Positions 52,839 through 61,389 of a DNA stretch of 64,000 nucleotides are shown here, piece after piece. This DNA comes from Halalkalibacter oceani. GTDB taxonomy: Bacteria > Bacillota > Bacilli > Bacillales > Bacillaceae_D. The notes beneath the pieces were generated by a model. It saw only the letters and a list, made by a program, of their open reading frames with translations, made no database searches and was not told where the DNA came from. Numbering within the stretch: the stretch's first letter is position 1; each line of letters opens with the position of its first letter. The position numbers were made by a program, and so were the translations under genes. The DNA lies in contig NZ_JAMBOS010000023.1 in the NCBI RefSeq assembly GCF_023715705.1, positions 1 through 64,000 on the forward strand. Reading direction: 5' to 3'.

Positions 52839-53420
52839 ATGAAAGGAATGAACGAAGTGAGTGATGAACTGCTAAAGCAAATTCTCACTGCAGTAAATGA
52901 GTTAAAAGAGCAACAATTGAGTACAGACCAAAGTATAAGCGCAGTTTGGGAAGAAATAAAAGGGTTAAAAGAGCAACAATTGAGTACAGGCCAAAGTATA
53001 AGCGCAGTTTGGGAAGAAATAAAAGGGTTAAAAGATCAGCAATTGAATTCAGACCAAAATGTAAGTGCAATGCGTGAGGAAATGAAAGGGTTAAAAGATC
53101 AGCAATTGAATTCAGACCAAAATGTAAGTGCACTGCGTGAGGAAATGAAAGGATTCAAAGATCAGCAATTGAATTCAGATCAAAATGTAAGTGCAATGCG
53201 TGAGGAAATAAAAGAAGTAAAAGACGAACAAGAAAAAATGAGTAAGAAAGTGGATAAGATCGAGAAAACCTTGGATTACAACACGCAAATGACAGAAAAA
53301 ACGCTGGAGTACGCCATGAATATCGATAAATACCAGCATGATCATGAATGGTATGTAACAAAAAAAGTCATGCAACATGACAAGGAAATTTTGCAGATTA
53401 AGGATAAATTAAAGATGTAG
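52839..53420 (+). CDS. Coiled-coil protein with tandem 21-residue repeats
   Basis: The product is up to 193 aa (ATG 52839; GTG 52857 has the better RBS, AAAGGA). Five consecutive 21-residue units of the type LKEQQLSTDQSISAVWEEIKG form an extended coiled coil. A charged tail follows (KKVDKIEKTLDYNTQMTEKTLEYAMNID) with a His/Trp-containing end (YQHDHEWYVTKKVMQHD). There is no signal peptide or membrane span. Units 1-2 and units 3-5 form two sub-groups. Function unknown. Confidence 0.75.
   Translation: MKGMNEVSDELLKQILTAVNELKEQQLSTDQSISAVWEEIKGLKEQQLSTGQSISAVWEEIKGLKDQQLNSDQNVSAMREEMKGLKDQQLNSDQNVSALREEMKGFKDQQLNSDQNVSAMREEIKEVKDEQEKMSKKVDKIEKTLDYNTQMTEKTLEYAMNIDKYQHDHEWYVTKKVMQHDKEILQIKDKLKM
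52902..53216 (+). repeat. Five tandem 63-bp repeats
   Basis: Units start at 52902, 52965, 53028, 53091 and 53154, each with TTAAAAGA(G/T)CA(A/G)CAATTGA or a close variant. Units 1 and 2 are nearly identical at the DNA level; so are 3, 4 and 5, indicating recent unit duplication. Confidence 0.85.
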
Positions 53421-53538
53421 CCGTTTGGAATCCTGGACAAAAAAGTGTTTATCGACGAATGATTATCTTTATTCCAATTTACAAACGAAAAATTCTTGAA
53501 AAAAGAAACCTAATTTGATAGAGTAAAGATAAGCTATT

Positions 53539-53554
53539 TTGCAATGCAAGGTAG
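53539..53554 (+). promoter_or_regulatory. PadR operator, distal copy
   Basis: TTGCAATGCAAGGTAG contains the palindrome TTGCA-A-TGCAA; outer AAGCTA and TAGCTT arms extend the symmetry. Confidence 0.6.
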
Positions 53555-53629
53555 CTTTTCAAAGGCTGACTATATTGTTATACAAGATACTTGAGAGGGA
53601 CGTATGTCCTTTCTCTTTGCGTCACTATA

Positions 53630-53645
53630 TTGCAATGCAAGGTAG
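53630..53645 (+). promoter_or_regulatory. PadR operator, proximal copy
   Basis: Identical 16-mer TTGCAATGCAAGGTAG, 91 bp downstream of the first copy and directly abutting the PadR start region. Confidence 0.6.
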
Positions 53646-53984
53646 GTGAAGAGCTTGTCGGTACGAAGCCAATTGTTAAAAGGGATTCTCGAAGGATGTA
53701 TTCTCGCTGTGATTTCAAAGGAAACGATATATGGCTATGAGCTTACGATGAAGCTTCATGCCTTGCGCATCGAAGTAAGTGAAGGCTCCATTTATCCTAT
53801 TTTACTCCGGCTTCAAAAGGAAAAGCTGATTGTCGGCGAAATGAAGAAATCACCGAGTGGACCAAACCGTAAATATTACACATTGACGGAAAAAGGCGAG
53901 GAAGCGCTTCAGGATTTTAAAATGCATTGGATACAATTAAAAGGCCCCGTGGATAAACTGCTGGGAAAAGGAGACGAAGAGTGA
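53646..53984 (+). CDS. PadR-family transcriptional regulator
   Basis: The product is 112 aa (GTG 53646 or TTG 53655). The winged-HTH pattern LLKGILEGCILAVISKETIYGYELTMKL, then EGSIYPILLRLQKEKLIVGE and GPNRKYYTLTEKGEEAL, is diagnostic of PadR. It overlaps the next gene (TGATG). Two identical palindromic 16-mers upstream suggest autorepression, which is the norm for PadR-membrane-protein pairs. Confidence 0.88.
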   Translation: MKSLSVRSQLLKGILEGCILAVISKETIYGYELTMKLHALRIEVSEGSIYPILLRLQKEKLIVGEMKKSPSGPNRKYYTLTEKGEEALQDFKMHWIQLKGPVDKLLGKGDEE

Positions 53985-54655
53985 TGCGTGTGAAAGAGCT
54001 GATCGAAGAGAACAATCGAAAGCGCGAACTGCTAGACAAAGAAAATGAAAATTATTATGAGGGACTGCTGCTGTATATCCGAACGTCATTTAATAAATCG
54101 GAGCAGGAAACGGAAGAAATCTTAATGGAAGTGCTCGACCACCTCCTTGAAGCACAGGAAGAAGGGCGGACAGCCGAAGAAGTATTTGGAGATGATCCAA
54201 AGGCATACGCCGAGGAAATTGTCGGCGAGCTGCCAACAGCGATGCCGAAAGAGATCGTAAAGATACTTTCCATGATGGGCTTGATCTTTTTAGGCGTTTT
54301 CTCTTTTTCTACAGGGCTGTTGGCGACCATCCTCAGTTACGGCTTCGATATGGGGGACACGATTTATCAATTTTATTTAGGGAGCTTGGCCGTCAGGGTG
54401 GCTGGTTCGATTCTCGTCGCCTATCTTTTGGTTGAAGGGGCATTAAGGTATATCCGCTGGTCTGCTTTTCGGTCGATAAATAGAAAAAAAGAATTTATCC
54501 TCTTATTTTTGCTCGGTGGAGGAGCATCGGGGCTTGCCATAGCTGGCCTTTATCTTATGCCTTCGTTTGGTGTTCCTTTCGAATTTCCTGTTTACTGGCT
54601 AATCCCGATTGGAGTTGTCTTATACGGAGCTGGGAAATGGGTGGGGAAGAAGTGA
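53984..54655 (+). CDS. DUF1129/DUF1700-like membrane protein, PadR partner
   Basis: The product is 223 aa from ATG 53984. A soluble helical N-terminal part (SEQETEEILMEVLDHLLEAQEEGRTAEEVFGDDPKAYAEEI) of the type found in HAAS-domain proteins precedes four membrane helices. The 4-bp coupling with PadR and the HAAS-like domain are typical of envelope-stress or antimicrobial-response pairs in Firmicutes. That role is inferred from family context. Confidence 0.75.
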   Translation: MRVKELIEENNRKRELLDKENENYYEGLLLYIRTSFNKSEQETEEILMEVLDHLLEAQEEGRTAEEVFGDDPKAYAEEIVGELPTAMPKEIVKILSMMGLIFLGVFSFSTGLLATILSYGFDMGDTIYQFYLGSLAVRVAGSILVAYLLVEGALRYIRWSAFRSINRKKEFILLFLLGGGASGLAIAGLYLMPSFGVPFEFPVYWLIPIGVVLYGAGKWVGKK

Positions 54656-54854
54656 TGAAAACAAAATAATGAGGAAATCTAACCAGAGTCGATATGAAGC
54701 AAAGAATCAGGATCATCCTAGAAAACATGCAGGAAATCGGTATTTAACCTGTAACGATTGCCGGGAACCGGGAGTCGATGAATGAGCAGGAAAGCTGTGG
54801 AATTCAAGCGGATAATGCGGTAAGCTTCAAGAAAGAGAGTCGAAATGGAGGGGT

Positions 54855-55196
54855 ATGATGAAGTCGTTTCTGTATTCCTTGCTGCTTTCAGCCGGGTCCT
54901 ATGTCTTCCTTATTCTTTTGGCGGTGGTTACAGCAGGTCAGACCGGGTTTGTGCAAATGGCCGGGTTTATCGCAGCGGCTATTTTTTTCTTGTCAGCTGT
55001 TCCGTTTCATCGGGCGTTGTACCATGGGAGCAGGGGGGCAGAGCCGACGTATACAGCTTACGTGCCGCCTGATGAACATTTGCATGAGCGAATGGCGACA
55101 CGGCACAAAGAACCGAAAAGCGCCGCAAGATCCATTTTGCTGTTTGCCGCGGCAAACACTTTGCTCATTACGATCATTCTAGCACTTATTTTTTAA
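54855..55196 (+). CDS. Small membrane protein (DUF3899-like)
   Basis: The product is 113 aa (ATG 54855 or 54858; RBS GGAGGGG). There are two N-terminal helices (YSLLLSAGSYVFLILLAVV and FIAAAIFFLSAVPF), a polar segment with EHLHERMATRHK, and a C-terminal helix. The pattern is similar to DUF3899. Function unknown. Confidence 0.5.
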   Translation: MMKSFLYSLLLSAGSYVFLILLAVVTAGQTGFVQMAGFIAAAIFFLSAVPFHRALYHGSRGAEPTYTAYVPPDEHLHERMATRHKEPKSAARSILLFAAANTLLITIILALIF

Positions 55197-55455
55197 CGCT
55201 CATCTGCTCTTTCCAGGATTGCCCGGGACCTCAGTGAAGTGTTGCTGTCATCAAACGGCTGAAGCGAGGGTTTTCGCTGATGTGGCGCATCAGGGAGTGA
55301 CCGGGCAGACAGGTGCCTATCAGTCTGGCAATATCTAAGGAAGTAACAGGGGATGTAGCTGATTCTGTAGCAGAAACGCCGGTTGCAGGAGGCTCGCCGC
55401 CATCAAGGCTCTGCTCAATTTCAACTGAACAGCGTGAAAGGAAGGAGGGGGCAAG
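55197..55455. other. 260-bp leader or gap before the arsenite-type transporter
   Basis: No ORF with a start signal is convincing on either strand. GCCCGGG (about 55218) and CCGGGC (about 55299) could close a long structure containing a small GCGA-CGC hairpin. It matches no riboswitch consensus that I recognise. Confidence 0.35.
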
Positions 55456-56424
55456 ATGAATCTCATTGAGAAGTGGTATTCGATGATTATTTTGACAGCG
55501 GTCATTGTTGGCTTGAGCCTCGGCCAATTCGAATCGATCAGCGCTCATGCCGAGCTGGTAATTATGCCGTTGCTGGTAGTGATGCTCTATGTGACTTTCT
55601 TGCAAATTCCGTTCCAGGACATCACGAAATCAGGTAAATACGTCACGTTTACTATAACGGCATTATTGATTAATTTTGTATGGACACCGCTGTTCGCTGC
55701 CGCTTTGGCGTTCGTATTTCTGGCTGATCACCCGGCGATCTTTATCGGCTTTATGATGCTGATGGTGACGCCGTGCACGGACTGGTACTTAATTTTTACC
55801 GGAATCGCGAAAGGAAATGTGGCGCTTTCGACAGCGATCCTTCCTTTAAATTTAATTGTGCAGGTTATTTTGCTGCCGGTCTATTTGCTCGTGTTCGGAG
55901 GCGCGACCGGTGTCATTGAGCTTTCGCTTTTCGTCGAAAGTGTCACTATCGTGTTAGTCATTCCATTTGTTTTAGCGTTATGCACAAAAGCTTTTCTAAG
56001 GCAGAAGCGTCAACTGGCAGATCAGCTGTTAGCAAGGGTCAGCACGCTGCCGATCGTGTTTCTCTGCCTGGCGATTGCGGCGATGTTTGCTTCGCAGGGA
56101 AGGGTGCTGCTGGCGAACCTCGATGTCTTATGGTACATGATCCTTCCGCTTTTCTGTTTCTTTTTCGTAAACTTCATCATTAGTCAAAAGGTCGGTCAGC
56201 TGATGAAGTTCTCCTATAAAGACCGGGCAAGCTTAAGCCTAACAACATTAGCGAGAAATTCCCCAATTGCACTGGCGATTGCGATGACGGCGTTTCCCGA
56301 TGAACCATTAATCGCCTTAACGCTCGTAATTGGGCCGTTGCTCGAGCTGCCCGTTCTCGCTCTCGTGGCGCAGCTTTTGTTATCGCGAAGGAAAAACGAA
56401 GTAGAAAATGATTTTCTGAGGTGA
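55456..56424 (+). CDS. ArsB/ACR3-type bile-acid:Na+ symporter superfamily transporter
   Basis: The product is 322 aa with about ten membrane helices, RBS GAAGGAGGGGGCAAG. The central motif [29 protein letters not shown] with a buried Cys and the C-terminal [20 protein letters not shown] are typical of the arsenic-resistance (ACR3-like) branch of the BASS superfamily. Arsenite export is the usual role, but no ArsR or ArsC is adjacent, so the substrate is uncertain. fosB begins 5 bp after its stop. Confidence 0.78.
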   Translation: MNLIEKWYSMIILTAVIVGLSLGQFESISAHAELVIMPLLVVMLYVTFLQIPFQDITKSGKYVTFTITALLINFVWTPLFAAALAFVFLADHPAIFIGFMMLMVTPCTDWYLIFTGIAKGNVALSTAILPLNLIVQVILLPVYLLVFGGATGVIELSLFVESVTIVLVIPFVLALCTKAFLRQKRQLADQLLARVSTLPIVFLCLAIAAMFASQGRVLLANLDVLWYMILPLFCFFFVNFIISQKVGQLMKFSYKDRASLSLTTLARNSPIALAIAMTAFPDEPLIALTLVIGPLLELPVLALVAQLLLSRRKNEVENDFLR

Positions 56425-56428
56425 GAGG

Positions 56429-56851
56429 ATGTCGATCAAAGGAATCAATCATCTTTTGTTTTCTGTGTCTGATTTAGAAAAGTCGATTGAGTTTTATAAA
56501 AATGTCTTTGAGGCGAAATTACTGGTCAAGGGGAGAAGCACCGCCTATTTTGATTTGAACGGGATGTGGCTTGCTTTAAATGTTGAAAAAGATATTTCAC
56601 GCAATGATATAAACGAATCGTACACCCATATTGCTTTTACAGTCGGTGAAGCAGAGATTGATTCTTTATACGAAAAGCTGGTAAAGCTCAATGTGACGAT
56701 TTTGCCGGGGCGCCTGCGGGATGAAAGAGACAAGCGCTCGCTATATTTCACCGATCCGGATGGTCATAAATTTGAATTTCATACAGGGACGTTACAGGAT
56801 CGCCTTGAATACTACAGACAGGTTAAACCGCATATGGAATTTTTCGATTGA
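56429..56851 (+). CDS. fosB: Metallothiol transferase FosB (fosfomycin resistance)
   Basis: The product is 140 aa, a vicinal-oxygen-chelate fold enzyme. Likely metal ligands are His8 (INHLLFSV), His67 (YTHIAF) and Glu115 (HKFEFHTG), matching the FosB pattern. [20 protein letters not shown] is the conserved substrate loop. FosB adds bacillithiol to fosfomycin, opening its epoxide. Its length is the family's usual length and it looks functional. It is probably co-transcribed with the transporter upstream and is closed by a 20-bp terminator. Confidence 0.9.
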   Translation: MSIKGINHLLFSVSDLEKSIEFYKNVFEAKLLVKGRSTAYFDLNGMWLALNVEKDISRNDINESYTHIAFTVGEAEIDSLYEKLVKLNVTILPGRLRDERDKRSLYFTDPDGHKFEFHTGTLQDRLEYYRQVKPHMEFFD

Positions 56852-56870
56852 ATACGATGTAGGACAAAAT

Positions 56871-56911
56871 CCAGGCTGCTAAAAAAGTGAACCTTCACTT
56901 TTTAGCAGCCT
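56871..56911. terminator. Strong bidirectional terminator
   Basis: CCAGGCTGCTAAAAAAGTGAA pairs with TTCACTTTTTAGCAGCCTGG, separated by two bases. It lies between fosB (+) and the LysR gene (-). Confidence 0.8.
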
Positions 56912-56928
56912 GGATTTCTATACCCAAC

Positions 56929-57792
56929 TTAGAGCATGAGAGAGAGGTTCATAAATTCGCGCAAGGAAGCGGACAGATGCTGATCTTTGCGGTAAATGAA
57001 GAGCGTGTTGACCTTGCCGAATTGTCGTGGAATAGGGTGCAGCACCAATTGAGTTGCTTCGCTGTGCTTTTCGACGACGCTGCGCGGAAGCAGGCTGACC
57101 CCGAGCCCGGCTGAGACGCAGCCAATAATCCCGTCGAGTGTGCCAAGCTCCATCATCTTTTCCGGAATCACCCCTTCATAGCGCAGCCAGTCCTCGAAGC
57201 GGGCCCGGTATGAACAGCCGTTGCGAAAGACGAGAATGGTTCGGTTTTCGATATCTCGTAAAGAAGAGAGAGGCTGATGGAGCGTATCGGTGAGAAGCAC
57301 AAGCTCCTCTTCAATCACCGTTTCGCAGACAAGATCGGGATGCTCGATGGGACCGGCAACAAATGCGCCATCAAGCTCATAGTGAAGCACGTCTTGAATG
57401 CTCTGTTCGGTCGGCCCAGTTTTTAAGGTCAGATCAACAGCGGGATGCTGGCGGTGAAAGGTTGAAAGCAACGCTGGCAAGCGGACCGCGGCCGTCGTTT
57501 CCATCGAACCGATCGTTAGAGAGCCTTGTGGCGTTTGATCATCCCTCATGACGCTTTCCATTTCTTCTAAAAGCTGAAACAGTTCATCCGTATAGGAAAG
57601 GAGTAATTTTCCTTTTTCGGTTAAGGTTGTACCGCGATTATGGCGATAAAAAAGCGTCGTTTGCAATGTCGCTTCCAATTGACGGATTTTGGCGGTGAGA
57701 TTTGATTGTGCATAGTTGAGCTCATTTGCCGCCCTGGAAATACTGCCTAGTCTGGCAACAGCCTGAAAAAATCGTAATGCCTGAAAATCGAT
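56929..57792 (-). CDS. LysR-family transcriptional regulator, probable AUC start
   Basis: The product is 287 aa if it starts at ATC 57792. From there the sequence is (M)DFQALRFFQAVARLGSISRA, then ANELNYAQSNLTAKIRQLEATL, a complete LysR winged HTH aligned exactly at the usual first residue. AAAGGCGGG lies six bases upstream. The nearest standard start (57678) would remove the whole DNA-binding domain. The effector domain includes LVLLTDTLHQPLSSL and GIIGCVSAGLGVSLLPRSVVE. It is divergent from an MFS transporter gene, its likely target. Confidence 0.85.
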   Translation of the reverse strand: MDFQALRFFQAVARLGSISRAANELNYAQSNLTAKIRQLEATLQTTLFYRHNRGTTLTEKGKLLLSYTDELFQLLEEMESVMRDDQTPQGSLTIGSMETTAAVRLPALLSTFHRQHPAVDLTLKTGPTEQSIQDVLHYELDGAFVAGPIEHPDLVCETVIEEELVLLTDTLHQPLSSLRDIENRTILVFRNGCSYRARFEDWLRYEGVIPEKMMELGTLDGIIGCVSAGLGVSLLPRSVVEKHSEATQLVLHPIPRQFGKVNTLFIYRKDQHLSASLREFMNLSLML

Positions 57793-57905
57793 CGGAATCC
57801 CGCCTTTCCTATTGGCATATAAAATACAGATAGCAGAATATCTATTTTACGTATTATACCATATAGCAAGAAGCAGGTAAGATAAAAAAGAACGGAGGTG
57901 AAAGA

Positions 57906-59111
57906 GTGACGAAGCATCCTTTGCTCCTTTTGACAGGAGGAATTTTTGCCTTAATGGTTGCGATGGGGATTGGAAGATTTGCCTATACCCCGCTTCTTCC
58001 CCTGATGCAACAGGCGCTTTTCTTTACGGATGCAGACGCAGGCTATCTTGCTTCAAGCAATTACGCCGGCTATTTAATTGGAGCCTGTTTAGCGGGAATG
58101 CTTCCTTTGGCTAAAAGCAAAACCTTTTATGTCAGGACCGGCCTGGTGGTCAGCATTGTGACGACGCTCAGTATGGGGTTGACCACTTCCTATTTTCTAA
58201 TGCTGCTGCTACGGCTTGTTTCCGGAGTGGCGAGCGCGTTTATTTTTGTGCTTGCTTCAAGCATCGTGCTCGATAAGCTGGCAGCGACGGGGAGAACGAG
58301 CTGGTCGGGTTTGTTCTATTCAGGAGTCGGGCTTGGAATCTTTTTCTCTACCTTATTTATTCCCGGCTTGCATCATCTGTTTGATTGGCAGGGAGTCTGG
58401 ATTGGACTGGCGGCTGTCAGCGCACTTCTCGCGCTTTTCATTTGGCTGTGGCTCAAAGATTCACCTGGCCCCGCAACGAAACGGGAGCAGCAAATTAGCG
58501 CCATGCCCGCGCCACCCCGCAAGTGGCTGCCATGGTTAATCGTCTCCTATGGGTTGGAAGGGCTCGGCTATATCGTAACCGGAACGTTCATTGTCGCGAT
58601 TGCCGCCAATACACCGGCCTTTAATGGTGACGCGACAGTTGTCTGGACGGTTGTCGGTTTGGCGGCGGTGCCATCCTGCATCATCTGGTCGATGCTCGCG
58701 AAAAAAACGGGCTATAGCAAGGCGTTGATGATGGCGATGGTTCTTCAGGCCGTGGGGATTGCCCTGCCTGTCTTTTCCTTGTCGCAAGTCAGCTTACTCA
58801 TCAGTGCCAGCCTGTTTGGCGCGACGTTTATCGGCATTACGACATTGGCAGCGACACTGGGGCGGCAAATCAGTCCGACAAACAGCAACCGCGTCATTGG
58901 CTATTTAACGGCGGTTTATGCCGGAGGCCAGATGATTGGTCCGACACTTGCCGGCATCCTCTCCTCATACACGGGGAGCTATCATTCAGCTTTAATCGGA
59001 GCTGCGAGCGCTGTCTTCATCGGTGCGTTCCTGCTTGTCGGCGGAATTCGATACGAGCAGGCAGCTCCTAACAAGGAAAGGGGACATTTGCATGCCATAT
59101 ATAAACATTAA
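57906..59111 (+). CDS. YbfB/YjiJ-family MFS transporter
   Basis: The product is 401 aa from GTG 57906 after AACGGAGGTGAAAGA. It has twelve hydrophobic helices and the family N-terminus GGIFALMVAMGIGRFAYTPLLPLMQ, then DAGYLASSNYAGYLIGACLAG. The substrate is unknown. It is divergent from the LysR regulator; the 113-bp gap should hold the controlled promoter. The next gene overlaps its end by 20 bases. Confidence 0.87.
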   Translation: MTKHPLLLLTGGIFALMVAMGIGRFAYTPLLPLMQQALFFTDADAGYLASSNYAGYLIGACLAGMLPLAKSKTFYVRTGLVVSIVTTLSMGLTTSYFLMLLLRLVSGVASAFIFVLASSIVLDKLAATGRTSWSGLFYSGVGLGIFFSTLFIPGLHHLFDWQGVWIGLAAVSALLALFIWLWLKDSPGPATKREQQISAMPAPPRKWLPWLIVSYGLEGLGYIVTGTFIVAIAANTPAFNGDATVVWTVVGLAAVPSCIIWSMLAKKTGYSKALMMAMVLQAVGIALPVFSLSQVSLLISASLFGATFIGITTLAATLGRQISPTNSNRVIGYLTAVYAGGQMIGPTLAGILSSYTGSYHSALIGAASAVFIGAFLLVGGIRYEQAAPNKERGHLHAIYKH

Positions 59112-59295
59112 AATAACGAAGGAAGATGTAACACAAGAGAAAAAAGCGGAGCTGATCCGCGGAGCGACGCAATTGCTCGTCGATGTTTTAGGAAAAAATC
59201 CGAATACGACAGTGGTGACGATTGATGAGGTTGAAACGGATAATTGGGGGATTGCCGGCGAAACCGTAACGGTTCGGCGCGCAAAAGGTCACTAG
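59092..59295 (+). CDS. 4-oxalocrotonate tautomerase-family protein
   Basis: The product is 67 aa. ATG 59092 is followed directly by Pro, the catalytic N-terminal proline after Met removal (PYINIKITKEDVTQEKKAEL), and VVTIDEVETDNWGIAGE matches the family's C-terminal half. It overlaps the MFS gene, with AAGGAAAGGGG upstream. Tautomerase next to exporter and LysR suggests handling of an aromatic or keto-acid compound. That is inference. Confidence 0.85.
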   Translation: MPYINIKITKEDVTQEKKAELIRGATQLLVDVLGKNPNTTVVTIDEVETDNWGIAGETVTVRRAKGH

Positions 59296-59389
59296 CATCA
59301 AAAAGGAAGTATCCGGGCGGGCTGTTCGATTCGGTCCGCCTGTCTCTCTGTTGTAAAAGTAGCTGTGGGAAGAGCGCCGCCTACTGCTT

Positions 59390-59989
59390 CTAAGAAGAGC
59401 CGCCGCGCGTTTTTTTGATCGTCAGCACGTCTTTTACGACGAATGAGGCACAAGCAATTCGTTCAGAAAAAACAGTATCGTCCTGCGCAAAAAAGTTCAG
59501 CAGCTGGTAGCGACTTTCTTCTTTACGTAAGCCATATTGTTCAATTGTCAGGTTGGCATGATCGGCAATCCAGTATTCAGCTACGCCGAAGCTTGCATAC
59601 GATTCCAGCTTTTCGGTCCGGTCCTGTTTCGCTGTGCTCGGTGAGATGATTTCAATGACCAGATCGGGCGGTCCGACGATAGCATGTTCTTCAATAATAT
59701 GTTCACGACTTCTGTGGATTAGTAAAATGTCCGGCTGCCTTGTCTCTTTTTCAGAGAGAACGACGTCTATTGGGGCATCGAAGATAATGTACTCTGATTC
59801 GCATGAGTCTGTCAGTGTTCGCTCAAGCTTGTGACTGATACGCTGATGGGTCGTGCTTGGAGAAGGCTTCATTTCCAGGACACCATTAATGATTTCATAC
59901 TGGTTTCCATCTTCAGGCAAGCGGTAATACTCGTCAATTGTCCAATTGTTTTCTTTAATACGCACCGGCTGAGGTTTTTTCTTTGTCAT
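59390..59989 (-). CDS. Uma2-family (DUF820) putative endonuclease-fold protein
   Basis: The product is 199 aa. The PD-(D/E)XK-like Uma2 core reads WTIDEYYRLPEDGNQYEIINGVLEM, then RQPDILLIHRSRE, GPPDLVIEIISPSTAKQDRTEKLESYASFGVAEYWIAD. The acidic residues of PD(I/V), EI and the Lys of K-L-Y-A sites are present. The family is abundant in bacteria with unclear role. Start ATG 59989 with AAGGAG. Single gene. Confidence 0.85.
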   Translation of the reverse strand: MTKKKPQPVRIKENNWTIDEYYRLPEDGNQYEIINGVLEMKPSPSTTHQRISHKLERTLTDSCESEYIIFDAPIDVVLSEKETRQPDILLIHRSREHIIEEHAIVGPPDLVIEIISPSTAKQDRTEKLESYASFGVAEYWIADHANLTIEQYGLRKEESRYQLLNFFAQDDTVFSERIACASFVVKDVLTIKKTRGGSS

Positions 59990-60177
59990 CTCCTTAGTCC
60001 TCCTTATTTTTCGATCATTTGCCCCGCGAAGCTATTCTGATGAAAGTACTCCAGTTGCTGTCATTATATAATAATGCTAAACCGGATGAAAAGCGGATTA
60101 CCGGTATTTTCGTGCGATAGTTGGCTTGCGTGAGGTATGATGGAAGCAGGATTCATCAAGAACAGGAGCGTGAGTGG

Positions 60178-60651
60178 ATGAAGAAGCCGAACGTAAACAA
60201 AAATGAAGTAAGGCAGCCTGAAGAAATCTGGAACGCGGTGATTGCAGCGCTTGTGGAATATGAGTATCCGACAGAAAGTGAGGCAGTCAATGATGCGTTC
60301 AATCTGTTTCACTACTACTCCGGGATGGAAAGCGGCGGCCATGAAGGCTTCCTTTCAGCGGCAGAGGATATGATTGAAGCGGTAGGAAGTGAGCATTATT
60401 TTCAGGAGCTGATAGCCGCACTTGAGAAGATTGGCGCTCATGACTGTGCGCGAATTGAAAAAGCATATGGGCAAAAATTATGGAGCTTGTATCAAGCGCT
60501 CGAACATGATGAAAGCGAAGAAGATCCGTTTTACAGGCTAATTGAAAAAGCCGATGAGGAATATGGCCGACTTGGCGGGAAGCTGGAGCAGATGCTGGAA
60601 GGTTACTTTATAGAACATTACCACGACTTCATTGATGTCGTGGAGAAGTAA
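60178..60651 (+). CDS. DUF4375 (DMP19-like) protein
   Basis: The product is 157 aa from ATG 60178, with AGGAG nine bases upstream. It is acidic and helical: EEIWNAVIAALVEYEYPTESEAVNDAFNLFHYYSGMESGGHEGFL is typical of DUF4375, where the Y-x-S-x-x-x-x-G-G-H-E-G-F word is conserved. Function unknown. A terminator follows. Confidence 0.7.
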   Translation: MKKPNVNKNEVRQPEEIWNAVIAALVEYEYPTESEAVNDAFNLFHYYSGMESGGHEGFLSAAEDMIEAVGSEHYFQELIAALEKIGAHDCARIEKAYGQKLWSLYQALEHDESEEDPFYRLIEKADEEYGRLGGKLEQMLEGYFIEHYHDFIDVVEK

Positions 60652-60658
60652 GGTTTCA

Positions 60659-60690
60659 AAGAGCAGGGGGCAACTTTCCCTGCTCTTTTA
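60659..60690 (+). terminator. Terminator of the DUF4375 gene
   Basis: AGAGCAGGG pairs with CCCTGCTCT, followed by TTT. Confidence 0.7.
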
Positions 60691-60756
60691 GTAGTGTAAT
60701 GCGAGAAAAGGCGTGAGATCCTTTGCCGGCATGGCCAAGGTCTGAAAAGACAGCAT

Positions 60757-61374
60757 CTAAGCTGTGAGCATTTTCGCGCGAATGATCCACTCGGCCAGCA
60801 GTAGGTTGATGATCCAGCAGAGCCAGACGGCGATCGTGTAGGATGCACCGTAGGAAAAACCGACTGCATGATGGCTAATGGCGACAATGATATAAATTGT
60901 CATGTTGGCGAAGGAGAGCAGGAAGCTCCTTGTTATCCAGCGGCTATGCAAACCAATCTGTCGTTTCCTGGCATAGAAATAGCCGAGAAATGTCGTGACG
61001 AGCCACAGTGTATTTAATACGAGAAACCCGACGGTGCTGATCCAGCCTCCTGTTGCAAAGAAAGAGACGTAGACACCGGGAATGAAATTCAACAAAATCG
61101 ACAGCACATAAATTCGGCCATTCCAGCGGTGAAAGCTCAGCGACTTTCGCCGAAGCGCCTTAATCACCCCAAGAGGGCCGGTTATCAGAGAAATGATGGC
61201 AAGAGCAATGTGAAGCTGGACCATCAGCAGCCAAAGCGCTTCATTTGTAAGCAGTTGATCCTTGCGGGAAAGAAAAGAGTTTAGGCTTGGATCAACGATG
61301 AAATTTTTTGAAAAGGTATGCAGCACCCACATCAATGAGAATGAAACGAGCAGGATTATTATCATTTTTTTCAT
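60757..61374 (-). CDS. DUF2306-like membrane protein
   Basis: The product is 205 aa with seven hydrophobic segments. RKSLSFHRWNGRIYVLSILL and KRQIGLHSRWITRSFLLSFA place conserved His residues near helix ends, as in DUF2306 proteins. Third gene of a three-gene minus-strand operon after the DJ-1 and DUF2269-like genes. A haem- or quinone-type role has been speculated for such proteins, but nothing here proves it. Confidence 0.7.
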   Translation of the reverse strand: MKKMIIILLVSFSLMWVLHTFSKNFIVDPSLNSFLSRKDQLLTNEALWLLMVQLHIALAIISLITGPLGVIKALRRKSLSFHRWNGRIYVLSILLNFIPGVYVSFFATGGWISTVGFLVLNTLWLVTTFLGYFYARKRQIGLHSRWITRSFLLSFANMTIYIIVAISHHAVGFSYGASYTIAVWLCWIINLLLAEWIIRAKMLTA

Positions 61375-61389
61375 AAACGAGTTTCCTTT

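Noticed and set aside
52902-53216. CRISPR-like array
   Set aside because: The 63-bp periodic units are contiguous, coding and in frame, without unique spacers; they are protein repeats.
55197-55455. Cobalamin or T-box type riboswitch
   Set aside because: No conserved core words of known riboswitch classes could be recognised.
55231-55605. 124-codon minus-strand frame before and across the start of the arsenite-type transporter
   Set aside because: It overlaps the transporter's start region, has no clear RBS and no family pattern. It was kept only as a note on the unexplained leader.
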